Positions 1 to 6,787 of a stretch of 9,686 nucleotides of DNA are shown here, in pieces. The notes under the pieces were generated by a model, which made no database searches, was not told the DNA's origin, and saw nothing but the letters and a program-made list of their open reading frames with translations. The translations under genes were made by a program, and so were the position numbers. Origin of the DNA: Alphaproteobacteria bacterium (lineage in GTDB: Bacteria; Pseudomonadota; Alphaproteobacteria; JAJFFI01); the NCBI GenBank assembly GCA_021776755.1, contig JAJFFI010000413.1, positions 1-9,686 of the forward strand, given 5' to 3'. Position 1 is the stretch's first letter. Every line of letters starts with the position of its first letter.

Positions 1-598
1 GCGGGACGACGCGGTTGACCAGCCCGAGGCGTTCGGCCTCGCCGGGTCCGAAGCGGTCGCCGAGCAGGGCAATCTCCATCGCCTTCTTGGCGCCAACGGT
101 GCGCGGCAGGGCGAAGGTCGAGCCGCCGTCCGGGCTCGTTCCGATATGGCAATAGGCCAGCGTGAACATCGCATCATCGGCGGCAATGACGAGATCGCAG
201 GCGAGCATCAGCGACAGCCCGAAGCCCGCCGCTGCTCCCTGCACCACGCCGAGGACCGGTTTGCCCATCGTGCGCACCGTCGTGATCGTGTGATGCACTT
301 CGTGGATCAAACCCTCGAACTCGGAGCGGATCGCCTCCTTGTCCGGTTCCGCATCGACCCGGTCGCGGAACCATTTGATGTCACCCCCGGCCATGAAGTT
401 GTCGCCGGCGCCGCGCACGACGACACAGCGCACAGTCTTGTTCGTGGCTGCGAGATGCACGGCGGCACGGAGCGCCTCGACCATGCCAGCATTCAGCGCG
501 TTCAGCGTCTCCGGCCGGTTCAGCGTGATCGTCGCGACCGGACCGTCTTCCGAATAGAGCACGGTCTCATTCGGAAGTTTCGGAGGAAGTTCCGGCAC
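1..598 (-). CDS. Crotonase-fold enoyl-CoA hydratase/isomerase-like protein (3' part beyond window edge)
   Basis: The first 199 residues of a crotonase-superfamily enzyme, which acts on acyl-CoA thioesters in the cytoplasm. Visible family features are the N-terminal ITLNRPETLNALN block, the oxyanion-hole region around FMAGGDIK (68-75), a second block GAAAGFGLSL (121-130) followed by ACD, and IGTSPDGGS (152-160). The start is GTG at 598-596; a GGAGG motif (605-609) lies six bases upstream, inside the end of the preceding hydrolase gene, whose stop is two bases away, so translation is probably coupled. Aligned by eye to classical hydratases, the two catalytic glutamates are replaced by Ser129 and Tyr149. 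Asp157 sits where PaaG-type isomerases and 4-chlorobenzoyl-CoA dehalogenase carry an active-site Asp. Simple hydration is therefore doubtful; an isomerase or related reaction is likelier. Family assignment is firm, substrate unknown. The C-terminus is missing from the window. Confidence 0.93.
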   Translation of the reverse strand, partial: MPELPPKLPNETVLYSEDGPVATITLNRPETLNALNAGMVEALRAAVHLAATNKTVRCVVVRGAGDNFMAGGDIKWFRDRVDAEPDKEAIRSEFEGLIHEVHHTITTVRTMGKPVLGVVQGAAAGFGLSLMLACDLVIAADDAMFTLAYCHIGTSPDGGSTFALPRTVGAKKAMEIALLGDRFGPGEAERLGLVNRVVP

Positions 599-604
599 GG
601 CTAT

Positions 605-609
605 CCTCC
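605..609 (-). promoter_or_regulatory. Ribosome binding site of the crotonase gene
   Basis: GGAGG on the minus strand, six bases before the GTG at 598. It lies within the last codons of the upstream hydrolase gene, and it is what decides the GTG start. Confidence 0.75.
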
Positions 610-1422
610 GACCCGCTTCACGAACGCCGCCACCGCCGTGCCGATCTCGTGCGGGCTGTCTTCCTGGATGAAGTGGATGCCGGGCACGGTCACCTCTTCC
701 TGGTTCTTGAAGCCGCGGCAGATCTCGAGCTGCTTTTCCTTCAGGATCGAGCCGGGTTCGGCGTTGATCAGCAGTTTCGGCGTGTCGCTGGTCTCGCACC
801 AGGCGCGGCTGTCGCCGACGATCTGCGCGACGTCCGCGGGCTCGCCCTCGATGGGGATTTCACGAGGCCAGGTCAGCATCGGGCGACGTCCTTCGCCGGG
901 TTCCTTGTACGGCGCGCGGTAGGCGTTCATCGCATCCTCGCCGATGTCGCGCATAACGCTCGCGGGCAGGACTTTCTCGATGAAGACGTTCTTCTCGAGC
1001 ACCATTTCCTCGCCGGCCTCGGACCGGAACCCCTCGAAAATCTTGCGCGCGTTCTCGGGCCACTCGTCCCAGGTGCGGGGCGCGACGACGCCTTCCATGT
1101 AGGCGATGCCGGCGACGCGCTCTTCGTGACGCCGCGCCCAGTAAATGCCGAGCGCGCAGCCCCAGTCGTGGATCACCAGAAATACCGGGCCTTCCGGCAC
1201 GACGGCATCGAACCAGGTATCGAGATAGCGCGCATGGTCGACAAAGCGGTAGCTGCCGTTGCCCGACTTGCCCGAGCGTCCCATTCCGATGAGATCGGGC
1301 GCCAGACAGCGGGCATGGGGCTCGACATGCGGAATGATGTTCCGCCACAGATAAGACGAGGTCGGATTGCCGTGCAGGAAGACGACGGTGGGGGCGTCCG
1401 CGCTGTCCTTGCCGGTCTCGAC

Positions 1423-1425
1423 CTA
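1423..1425 (-). other. In-frame amber stop inside the dehalogenase-like gene
   Basis: TAG at codon 24 counted from ATG 1494, within a CCTAGG context. One base change from TAC or TAT (Tyr) would create it. The flanking frame is open for 23 codons before and 273 codons after. Confidence 0.9.
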
Positions 1426-1537
1426 GGCCATGTGGCTGTCGAGAACCTGCACGGTCTGGCGCGGCATCGGGTCTTTTTCGGAAATGTCGGGCATGGCGAT
1501 CCTGGCATCTGGGCTGTGAACAGGGTGGCGTTCGGGA

Positions 1538-1554
1538 TTGGGCATTCTGCCCAA
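1538..1554. repeat. Inverted repeat TTGGGC-ATTCT-GCCCAA in the divergent region
   Basis: Perfect 6-bp arms with a 5-base loop, lying 44 bases upstream of the dehalogenase-like ATG. It could be an operator or a hairpin in that gene's leader. No T-tract follows on either strand, so it is unlikely to be a terminator. Confidence 0.45.
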
Positions 1555-1564
1555 CCTGACCGGC

Positions 1565-3754
1565 ATGGCGCAACGTGGAACGGAAGCCGCGCGAAGGGAA
1601 GCCCCGGCGCGCCCGTATCTCGCGCGCAAACCGGCGCAGACGGTGCGCCGCACTTTACATTTATTTAAGTGCGGCAGGGCTATTCTGGCTCAGGAGTGCA
1701 TTGTCGATTACGGGGTCAAATTCGGGTGGAGCCGGGCGATTAGAAAGTCCCTGAACATTTCCGTCTCGTGGCTGGTCTATCTCGGTTGCGGACTGCTGGT
1801 TGTGCTCATGCTGCTGCTCGCCGTGTATTCGGTCCACAGTCTCTCGAGTGTGCGCCAAACCTTTGACCGGGTGCCGGGCAAGGTTGCGGTGGTCGATCAG
1901 GCGAACGGCCATGCATTGCAGGCGACCGTGCTCGAGGCGGCCGTGCTGGCGTTTGCCGCGAGCCGGAACAGGGTGCAGGAAAACACCATGCTGTCCGAAC
2001 GCCGCGACCGGTTTGCGGCGTCCGGCAAGGCCCTGCTTGAGTTGTTGTCGAAGAACGGTTACCGCGACGATCTGGAAGCCATTACCGAGCGGAACCGCAA
2101 ACTCGTGGACTCGATTGAGTTGATGGAGCTCCGGATCAACAACGCGCGCGAGGCGCAGCTGCTGCTGTCGCGCGGTCCGGAAGCGCTCCGGAAGTCGGTT
2201 GGCCGGCTCGACCTCTGGCTGTCGGGGCTCACCGATGCCGAAGCGATGTTCTCCCGCGCCCGGCTGCGGCCGATGACCGAAAAACTCATGAGCACGGCGG
2301 CGCGCTATGCCGCGAACCGCGAGCCTGCCCACAAACAGGCGGTGATGGATGCGGCGGATCAGCTCGGATATCTGGTGCGCGAAGTCAAACCGATGTTCGA
2401 CGGCACGAGCCGCGACGATCAGAGAATTCCCAAAAACGTCCTCCGCGATCTTGCCGTCATGACCGATGGAATCGCGCAGATTGAGGGGACGATCGCCGGA
2501 TACGGTGAATCGCTGCGCTTTTTCCTAAAGACCAAACGGACGCTCGACACCCATCTGACCGCGATCCGCGACCGGGCGGCCCGCGACCAGTCGTCCGTGA
2601 TCGCCCGGGCCCACGGCATTTCCGCGCAGGCCGAAACCAATGGCATGCTCGTCGCGCTCCTCATACTCACGGTCGGCGCCGCGGTAGCCATCGTCCTTAG
2701 CGGGGCGGTCACCAGACCGATCCGCGAAATGACCCAGGCCCTGACCCGGCTTGCCGGCGGCGAGCTCAAGACGAGGATGCCCGGGGCCGACCGGAAGGAT
2801 GAAATCGGGGAAATGGCGCGGGCGGCCGAAACGTTCCGGGAAACCGCGGTTCATCAGATCGAGCTTGAGAACCAGTCGCGGAACTCGCTCGCCGAACGGG
2901 AACGGCGCGCCGCCGAGCTCGAAGAGCGCTGTCTCGGCTTCGAGGCATCGATCTCGACTTTCGTCGACGCCCTCCTGCAGGCAACCGATATTCTCGAAAC
3001 CACGGCCCGGAGCCTCTCGGAGGCCGCCGAGAAGACCCGCGGCGAAGTGTCGTTTATCGGCACGTCGAGCAATGACATGGCGGCGCGGGTCGGGAACGCC
3101 GAGGAGGCCGCGGGCAACGCCGGGTCCTCCTTCCGGACCATCGTGTCCCAGGTGGAAGACTCGAAAGACATCGCGCATCGCGCCACCGGGGAGGCGGTGC
3201 GGACGAACGAAACGATCCGCTCGCTGGCAACCTCGGCCGAAGCGGTCGACGAGGTCCTGAACCTGATCCGCGAGATTGCCGAGCAGACCAACCTGTTGGC
3301 CCTGAACGCGACGATCGAAGCGGCACGGGCCGGGGATGCCGGCAGGGGATTCGCGGTTGTCGCGGCGGAGGTCAAGACACTGGCGCATCAGACCTCAGAG
3401 GCGACCGGGCGCATCGAGAGCCAGATCGGCGGCATGCGCGAGGCCGCGCGGGAGGCGCTTGTCGCGATCGAGGGCATCGGCGGCACGATCGATCAGATGA
3501 ACGGTATTTCCCTCGATATCGCGGGGTCGATCCAGGACCGCGGCGAAGACATCCAGCATCTGTTGGAAGACCTGTCGAGCGCCGCCGATGGCGCCCGCAG
3601 CATGTCGACGAGCACCCATGAGGTCGCGGCCGAAGCGGCGGGAACCAGTGCGGCGTCCGAACAGGTGCTGGCGCTGGCCGAGGACCTTTCGAAACGCGCC
3701 GGCCGGCTCGCGGGCGAGGTCCGGGGCTTCATCGACGACGTCAAGGCGGCCTGA
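1565..3754 (+). CDS. Methyl-accepting chemotaxis protein
   Basis: A transmembrane chemoreceptor that signals through CheA/CheW to control motility. Numbered from ATG 1565 (729 aa): transmembrane helix 68-90; periplasmic, mostly helical sensor region about 91-359; second transmembrane helix 360-382; HAMP domain about 383-428 beginning TRPIREM; then a coiled-coil methylation/signalling domain. The conserved hairpin tip lies within 570-604, including [18 protein letters not shown] and [11 protein letters not shown]. The roughly 270-residue sensor is long enough for a double four-helix-bundle (HBM-like) fold, but I cannot assign its ligand. There is no C-terminal NWETF-like pentapeptide; the protein ends [11 protein letters not shown]. 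The start is uncertain. TTG 1538, ATG 1565, GTG 1643 and CTG 1685 are all in frame, none has a strong ribosome binding site, and the first 55 or so residues overlap a dyad and look non-conserved. The true start may be near 1685-1700, where AGGG and CAGGAG occur. Confidence 0.93.
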   Translation: MAQRGTEAARREAPARPYLARKPAQTVRRTLHLFKCGRAILAQECIVDYGVKFGWSRAIRKSLNISVSWLVYLGCGLLVVLMLLLAVYSVHSLSSVRQTFDRVPGKVAVVDQANGHALQATVLEAAVLAFAASRNRVQENTMLSERRDRFAASGKALLELLSKNGYRDDLEAITERNRKLVDSIELMELRINNAREAQLLLSRGPEALRKSVGRLDLWLSGLTDAEAMFSRARLRPMTEKLMSTAARYAANREPAHKQAVMDAADQLGYLVREVKPMFDGTSRDDQRIPKNVLRDLAVMTDGIAQIEGTIAGYGESLRFFLKTKRTLDTHLTAIRDRAARDQSSVIARAHGISAQAETNGMLVALLILTVGAAVAIVLSGAVTRPIREMTQALTRLAGGELKTRMPGADRKDEIGEMARAAETFRETAVHQIELENQSRNSLAERERRAAELEERCLGFEASISTFVDALLQATDILETTARSLSEAAEKTRGEVSFIGTSSNDMAARVGNAEEAAGNAGSSFRTIVSQVEDSKDIAHRATGEAVRTNETIRSLATSAEAVDEVLNLIREIAEQTNLLALNATIEAARAGDAGRGFAVVAAEVKTLAHQTSEATGRIESQIGGMREAAREALVAIEGIGGTIDQMNGISLDIAGSIQDRGEDIQHLLEDLSSAADGARSMSTSTHEVAAEAAGTSAASEQVLALAEDLSKRAGRLAGEVRGFIDDVKAA
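1647..1675. promoter_or_regulatory. Perfect 9-bp dyad, candidate operator
   Basis: GCCGCACTT and AAGTGCGGC are exact inverted copies separated by an 11-base AT-rich spacer (1656-1666). Arm centres are 20 bp apart, about two helical turns, which suits a dimeric regulator. It sits between the dehalogenase-like gene and the chemoreceptor, just upstream of the receptor's first clearly family-like residues. A role as operator is inference; no T-tract supports a terminator. Confidence 0.5.
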
Positions 3755-3860
3755 CGATTTCGCGAATCAAATGCAGTGCCCGGTGCGCGGCCTGCTGCCG
3801 GCCCGTCCGCCAATTCAGCAGAAAACAGGTAAATACAAAGTAAAACACGCCTAAATACCA

Positions 3861-3866
3861 TATAAT
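3861..3866 (+). promoter_or_regulatory. Candidate -10 box (TATAAT)
   Basis: An exact TATAAT in the AT-rich stretch, 93 bp before the lipoprotein ATG. No good TTGACA-like -35 box is visible 16-19 bp upstream (AAGTAA at the 17-bp position), so the promoter may need an activator. The call rests on the -10 match and location. Confidence 0.4.
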
Positions 3867-3890
3867 GTAGTCTTACTACTTCTAACTACT
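3867..3890. repeat. Inverted repeat GTAGT-CTT-ACTAC and tandem 10-bp near-repeats next to the -10 box
   Basis: GTAGT (3867-3871) and ACTAC (3875-3879) form a perfect 5-bp inverted repeat directly after TATAAT. TCTTACTACT (3871-3880) and TCTAACTACT (3881-3890) are adjacent and match at nine of ten positions, so ACTAC recurs at exactly one helical turn. The position over the likely transcription start suggests an operator, but this is inference and the repeats are short. Confidence 0.35.
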
Positions 3891-3926
3891 AACAAATCTA
3901 AATAATGTTGGCCCACCTGACGTGGA

Positions 3927-3944
3927 CGACTTCGGGGGAAGTTG
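3927..3944 (+). promoter_or_regulatory. Leader hairpin just before the lipoprotein ribosome binding site
   Basis: CGACTTC-GGGG-GAAGTTG forms a 7-bp stem with one G-U pair and a G4 loop, ending three bases before AGGAGG. No U-tract follows, so it is not an intrinsic terminator. It could influence mRNA stability or translation initiation. Confidence 0.4.
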
Positions 3945-3947
3945 GTT

Positions 3948-3953
3948 AGGAGG
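3948..3953 (+). promoter_or_regulatory. Strong ribosome binding site of the SPOR lipoprotein gene
   Basis: AGGAGG, a consensus Shine-Dalgarno sequence, five bases before ATG 3959. It is the strongest plus-strand site I saw in the window and fixes the start. Confidence 0.8.
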
Positions 3954-3958
3954 GTCGA

Positions 3959-5458
3959 ATGATTAGGGTCCGGCAACGGGCGAAGCACGCCGTGGCAATT
4001 CTGGCGATAGCCGGTATGGCCGTGGCGGTGGCTGCATGTGGCGATCGCAGCCGAACGCCAGAAAAGACAGCAGAAAAGACGACGGAACAGCTGATCGTTC
4101 CGACCAACCTGACGCCCCCCGTGGCGGTCTCGATCGTCAAGGGCGCCCCCGAACAGTGGGATCTGCGCAACCGGGTCGCGGCGGCCCTGCGCGAACGCGA
4201 CATTCCGGCGACCATTTCGAGCGGCGGGCAGACGGCCTACACCCTGAAGGGCAAGGCACGCCCGAGTGCGGACGGCAAGACCGGCGAGGTAAGCCTGGTC
4301 TGGGAACTGTTCGACCCGGACGGCAACAAGGCCGGCGAAATCATCCAGCTCGCGGCGGTGCCCGATACCAGCTGGCTGCAGATCAAGGGGCCGGATCTCG
4401 ACGCGGTCGCCGAGGCCGCGGCCGAGAGCATCGCACCGATCGTGCCGTCCGCCGCCCTCGGCGGCACCCAGTTCGCGACCAAGGGCGGCAAGGTCGAACA
4501 GCGCAAGCGCGTTGACGACGAGACCGCGGCGCGGAAACTGATCCGCGAAAAGGGCGCGGGCCCGCTGCAGAAGCGGCTCGCCGGCATGGCGGGCGTGCGC
4601 GGCGAGGAAGTCCGCAAGGCAGCCGAACGCAAGGAAGAACTTCGCGCCAACCGCCAGGCCCAGCGCGAACTCGACCGCAAGCAGGCCGAGGCGCCGAAGC
4701 CGCCCAAGAAACCGCGCGAGTTAAGCGAGGCGAAACCGAAACCCAAGGCCGCACCGCAGAAGCGCGTTGTTGCCAAGACGCCCACCAAGAAACGCCGCAT
4801 CGTCGACCCCAAGGAAGCCGCGCGGATCGCGATGAACGCCGACCCCAGCAAGGTGCTGGCGAATCCGGGCGGCTCGTCGCGTGTCGCGGCCGGCGCCGGC
4901 GGCACCGCAAAAGCCCGCGCTGCCAAGGCTGCATCGAAATCGGCGGCCTCGCGGGCGGCAGGCAAATCGATCATTGCCAGAAAACCGCCGCAGACCGCCA
5001 CCAGGACCTCGACGGCCCGTACCTCGACAGCGAGGGTCAAGGCCGCGCCGGTGAAAAAGGTGCGCGAGATCGCGATCCGGCGGCCGGGGGCGAAACCGGT
5101 GATCGACCCGGGCGCTGCGGGCGAGCTCCGCGGCCAGGCGACCGCCCGCCGCAAGTTGCCGCCGCAGACCGCGAGCACGGGCGTCACACAGCGCGAGAAC
5201 ACCGGACCCGAATTCTATTGGGTCCAGGTCGGCGCGTATGGCGACAAGGGCACGGCGCGCAAGATCTACGCCGACATGCGCCGCAAGAGCCCCGAGAACC
5301 TGGGCGCGGTGCCGCATGTCATCGTGCGCGGCAGCATCGGAACGACCCCGGTCTACCGCGTGCGGATCGGCCCGTTTCCGAGCCGCGGCTCGGCCGGCAC
5401 CCGGTGCAGGCGCCTGAAGTCCGACGGCATCGACTGCTTCCTGAAGCGCACCGGCTGA
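3959..5458 (+). CDS. SPOR domain-containing lipoprotein with a long basic linker
   Basis: A 499-residue predicted envelope lipoprotein. Residues 1-26 form a signal peptide with basic residues then a hydrophobic core, ending in lipobox VAAC with Cys27 as the lipidated residue. Residues about 45-165 look folded (VPTNLTPPVAVSIVKG through IAPIVPSA) and may form a small alpha/beta domain I do not recognise. Residues about 180-415 are low complexity, rich in Lys, Arg, Ala and Pro, with a short RTSTA repeat encoded by a 15-bp direct repeat (ACCTCGAC at 5006 and 5021). Residues 419-499 (FYWVQVGAYGDKGTA, then VYRVRIGPFPSR) are a SPOR domain, a fold known to bind glycan strands stripped of stem peptides at division sites. 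A role in cell-wall remodelling or division is therefore plausible. The linker may span the periplasm or bind anionic polymers. Only the lipobox and SPOR domain are firm. Confidence 0.9.
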   Translation: MIRVRQRAKHAVAILAIAGMAVAVAACGDRSRTPEKTAEKTTEQLIVPTNLTPPVAVSIVKGAPEQWDLRNRVAAALRERDIPATISSGGQTAYTLKGKARPSADGKTGEVSLVWELFDPDGNKAGEIIQLAAVPDTSWLQIKGPDLDAVAEAAAESIAPIVPSAALGGTQFATKGGKVEQRKRVDDETAARKLIREKGAGPLQKRLAGMAGVRGEEVRKAAERKEELRANRQAQRELDRKQAEAPKPPKKPRELSEAKPKPKAAPQKRVVAKTPTKKRRIVDPKEAARIAMNADPSKVLANPGGSSRVAAGAGGTAKARAAKAASKSAASRAAGKSIIARKPPQTATRTSTARTSTARVKAAPVKKVREIAIRRPGAKPVIDPGAAGELRGQATARRKLPPQTASTGVTQRENTGPEFYWVQVGAYGDKGTARKIYADMRRKSPENLGAVPHVIVRGSIGTTPVYRVRIGPFPSRGSAGTRCRRLKSDGIDCFLKRTG

Positions 5459-5511
5459 CGGCCGTTTCTCTGACGCTGGCGTTTGGCGGTGTGAGCGGTT
5501 AAGCGTGGCCG

Positions 5512-6786
5512 ATGCCGTCTGAACCCAACGCCACCATTGACGCCGCGCCGCGCCCGCCGATTGCGCCGATGATCGCGGTGATCTGCGGCGCCTTTATCCT
5601 CAGCCAGTTTTACCGGACGACGGTTGCCGTGCTGGCGCCGGAACTGACGCGGTCGCTGTCGCTGACGCCCGAATCGCTCGGCCTGCTGACCGGCGCCTTT
5701 TTCATTGCCAGCGCCGCGATGCAGATTCCCGTGGGCCTGCTGCTCGACCGCTATGGCCCCCGCCGCGTGCTGCCGGTGCTCACATTCACGGCAGCGGTCG
5801 GCGTCGTGATCTTCGCGACGGCAGAGGCGGCGCCCATGCTGGTGCTGGGGCAGTTCGTGATCGGCGCGGGATGTTCGGGCATTTTCATGGGCGGGCTGGT
5901 GCTGGTCGCGCGCTGGTTTCCCAAGGACCGGTTCGCGACGCTGTCCTCGGTCCTGCTCGCGATCAGCGTCGGGGGAAACCTCCTGACCGGCACGCCGCTG
6001 GCACTGGCCGCCGAAGCCTTCGGCTGGCGCGGCGCGATCCTCGCCACCGCAGGGTTGCTGCTGCTGGTCTCGGGGCTCACGCTCCTGCTCGTGCGCGACG
6101 CCCCGCCGGGCCACGGCTGGCACGACCGCAAACCCGAGACGCTCCGCGAAGCGGTCCGCGCCGTCGGCACCATCCTCGCCCGGCGCGACATTCGCGGCAT
6201 CCTCGCGATGGCGTTTGTGACCTATGCCTCGATGGTGACGATCCGCGGGCTCTGGGCCGGGCCCTATCTCGCCGACATCCACGGTCTCGACACGGTGAAC
6301 CGCGGCCACGTGCTGTTCGCGATGTCGCTCGCCACGCTGGTCGGCAGCCTTATCTACGGCCCGCTCGACCGGCGCTTCGATACGCGGAAGGGCGTTGTGC
6401 TCTCAGGCGGCCTTGCGGTCGGCGCGGTGCTGCTGACGCTGTCGGCGGTTCCGGACCCGGGGCTGCCGGTGGTGATCGGGCTGTTCTGCCTGCTGGCGTT
6501 CTGCGGGCCGTATTATGTGATCCTGCTGGCCCACGGCCGCGCGTTCTTTGCCGACCATCTCGTCGGCCGCGCGATGAGCACGATGAACTTCTTCACCTTT
6601 GCGGGTGTTGGGGTGACGCAGGTGCTGACCGGGGTCGTGGTCGGCCGGTTCGGCGAGGGCGCCGGCGGCGCGCACCCCATCGCGGCGTATCGCGCGGTCT
6701 TCATCTTTCTCGCCGTCGTGCTGCTGGCGGCGCTGACACTCTACGCCTCGTCGCGCGACAAGCCGCCGAGTGACGAGACCGCCTAG
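5512..6786 (+). CDS. Major facilitator superfamily (MFS) transporter
   Basis: A 424-residue inner-membrane secondary transporter with about twelve predicted hydrophobic helices in two halves, joined by a charged loop around residues 195-225 (RDAPPGHGWHDRKPET). The MFS motif A is present between helices 2 and 3 as GLLLDRYGPRR (75-85). Other features are the N-terminal SQFYRTTVAVLAPEL segment and a GWRGAI motif near helix 6. An in-frame TAA at 5500-5502 limits the start, and ATG 5512 is the first ATG after it; the ribosome binding site is weak. It lies 53 bp after the SPOR lipoprotein gene on the same strand and may be co-transcribed. The substrate cannot be told from sequence; organic acid/nitrate-type or drug transport are all possible. 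Its stop codon overlaps the stop of the convergent moeB gene. Confidence 0.9.
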   Translation: MPSEPNATIDAAPRPPIAPMIAVICGAFILSQFYRTTVAVLAPELTRSLSLTPESLGLLTGAFFIASAAMQIPVGLLLDRYGPRRVLPVLTFTAAVGVVIFATAEAAPMLVLGQFVIGAGCSGIFMGGLVLVARWFPKDRFATLSSVLLAISVGGNLLTGTPLALAAEAFGWRGAILATAGLLLLVSGLTLLLVRDAPPGHGWHDRKPETLREAVRAVGTILARRDIRGILAMAFVTYASMVTIRGLWAGPYLADIHGLDTVNRGHVLFAMSLATLVGSLIYGPLDRRFDTRKGVVLSGGLAVGAVLLTLSAVPDPGLPVVIGLFCLLAFCGPYYVILLAHGRAFFADHLVGRAMSTMNFFTFAGVGVTQVLTGVVVGRFGEGAGGAHPIAAYRAVFIFLAVVLLAALTLYASSRDKPPSDETA

Positions 6787-6787
6787 G
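6782..6787. other. Shared stop palindrome CCTAGG between convergent genes
   Basis: The MFS gene ends with TAG at 6784-6786 on the plus strand, and moeB ends with TAG at 6785-6783 on the minus strand. The genes overlap tail-to-tail by four bases (CTAG). No room is left for an intergenic terminator, and no hairpin with a T-tract is seen on either side. Confidence 0.85.

Larger units (their letters stand above)
601..1494 (-). pseudogene. dhaA: Haloalkane dehalogenase-like alpha/beta hydrolase interrupted by an in-frame TAG
   Basis: The full frame spans 297 codons, matching the roughly 295-residue haloalkane dehalogenase family, which hydrolyses carbon-halogen bonds to alcohols. Visible features: HGNPTSSYLWRN with halide-binding Asn43; PDLIGMGRSGKS; the nucleophile elbow VIHDWG with Asp110 and halide-binding Trp111; YMEG with Glu134 as likely catalytic acid; and GIHFIQED with His274. 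An Asp-Glu-His triad with an Asn-Trp halide pair is the HLD-II (DhaA/LinB-like) pattern. Codon 24 is TAG (1425-1423), where homologues usually have Tyr in a MxYVDxG-type strand. Reading frame and similarity continue unbroken on both sides. The chosen start is ATG 1494, with AGGA five bases upstream; ATG 1467 is an alternative. The first downstream ATG (1284, codon 71) would lose Asn43. This is either a recent nonsense mutation or a sequencing error; if an error, the gene is intact. A related hydrolase such as a haloacetate or epoxide-hydrolase-like enzyme is less likely. Confidence 0.85.
3755..3958. other. AT-rich intergenic region upstream of the SPOR lipoprotein gene
   Basis: A 204-bp gap without a gene. 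The first 70 bp are GC-rich and contain no convincing terminator for the chemoreceptor. From about 3827 to 3908 the sequence becomes strongly AT-rich, unlike everything else in the window, and carries a TATAAT box and 10-bp near-repeats. A hairpin and a strong ribosome binding site follow. The region most likely promotes the downstream lipoprotein gene. Confidence 0.6.

Noticed and set aside
1423..1425. Amber codon as pyrrolysine or other programmed recoding
   Set aside because: The position is a surface strand with Tyr in homologues rather than a catalytic site, and no recoding element or Pyl machinery is visible. Point mutation or base error is simpler.
860..1573. Long alternative-frame open reading frame opposite the chemoreceptor start and across the hydrolase
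   Set aside because: Its composition is Arg/Pro/His-rich, typical of a shadow in GC-rich DNA. The hydrolase frame carries clear catalytic motifs.
1654..1686. TTTACA and TATTCT as a sigma-70 promoter for the chemoreceptor
   Set aside because: The spacer would be 21 bp, too long for a normal promoter, and the -10 match is weak.
2525..3388. 287-codon minus-strand open frame inside the chemoreceptor gene
   Set aside because: It is antisense to the HAMP and signalling domains and shows no recognisable domain. Long antisense frames are expected at this GC content.
3759..3766. TTCGCGAA palindrome after the chemoreceptor stop
   Set aside because: An 8-bp palindrome with no loop, T-tract or repeats nearby is too short to support a function.
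5006..5028. 15-bp direct repeat (ACCTCGAC) inside the lipoprotein linker
   Set aside because: It encodes the low-complexity RTSTA repeat and is explained by local duplication in a disordered linker, not a mobile or regulatory element.
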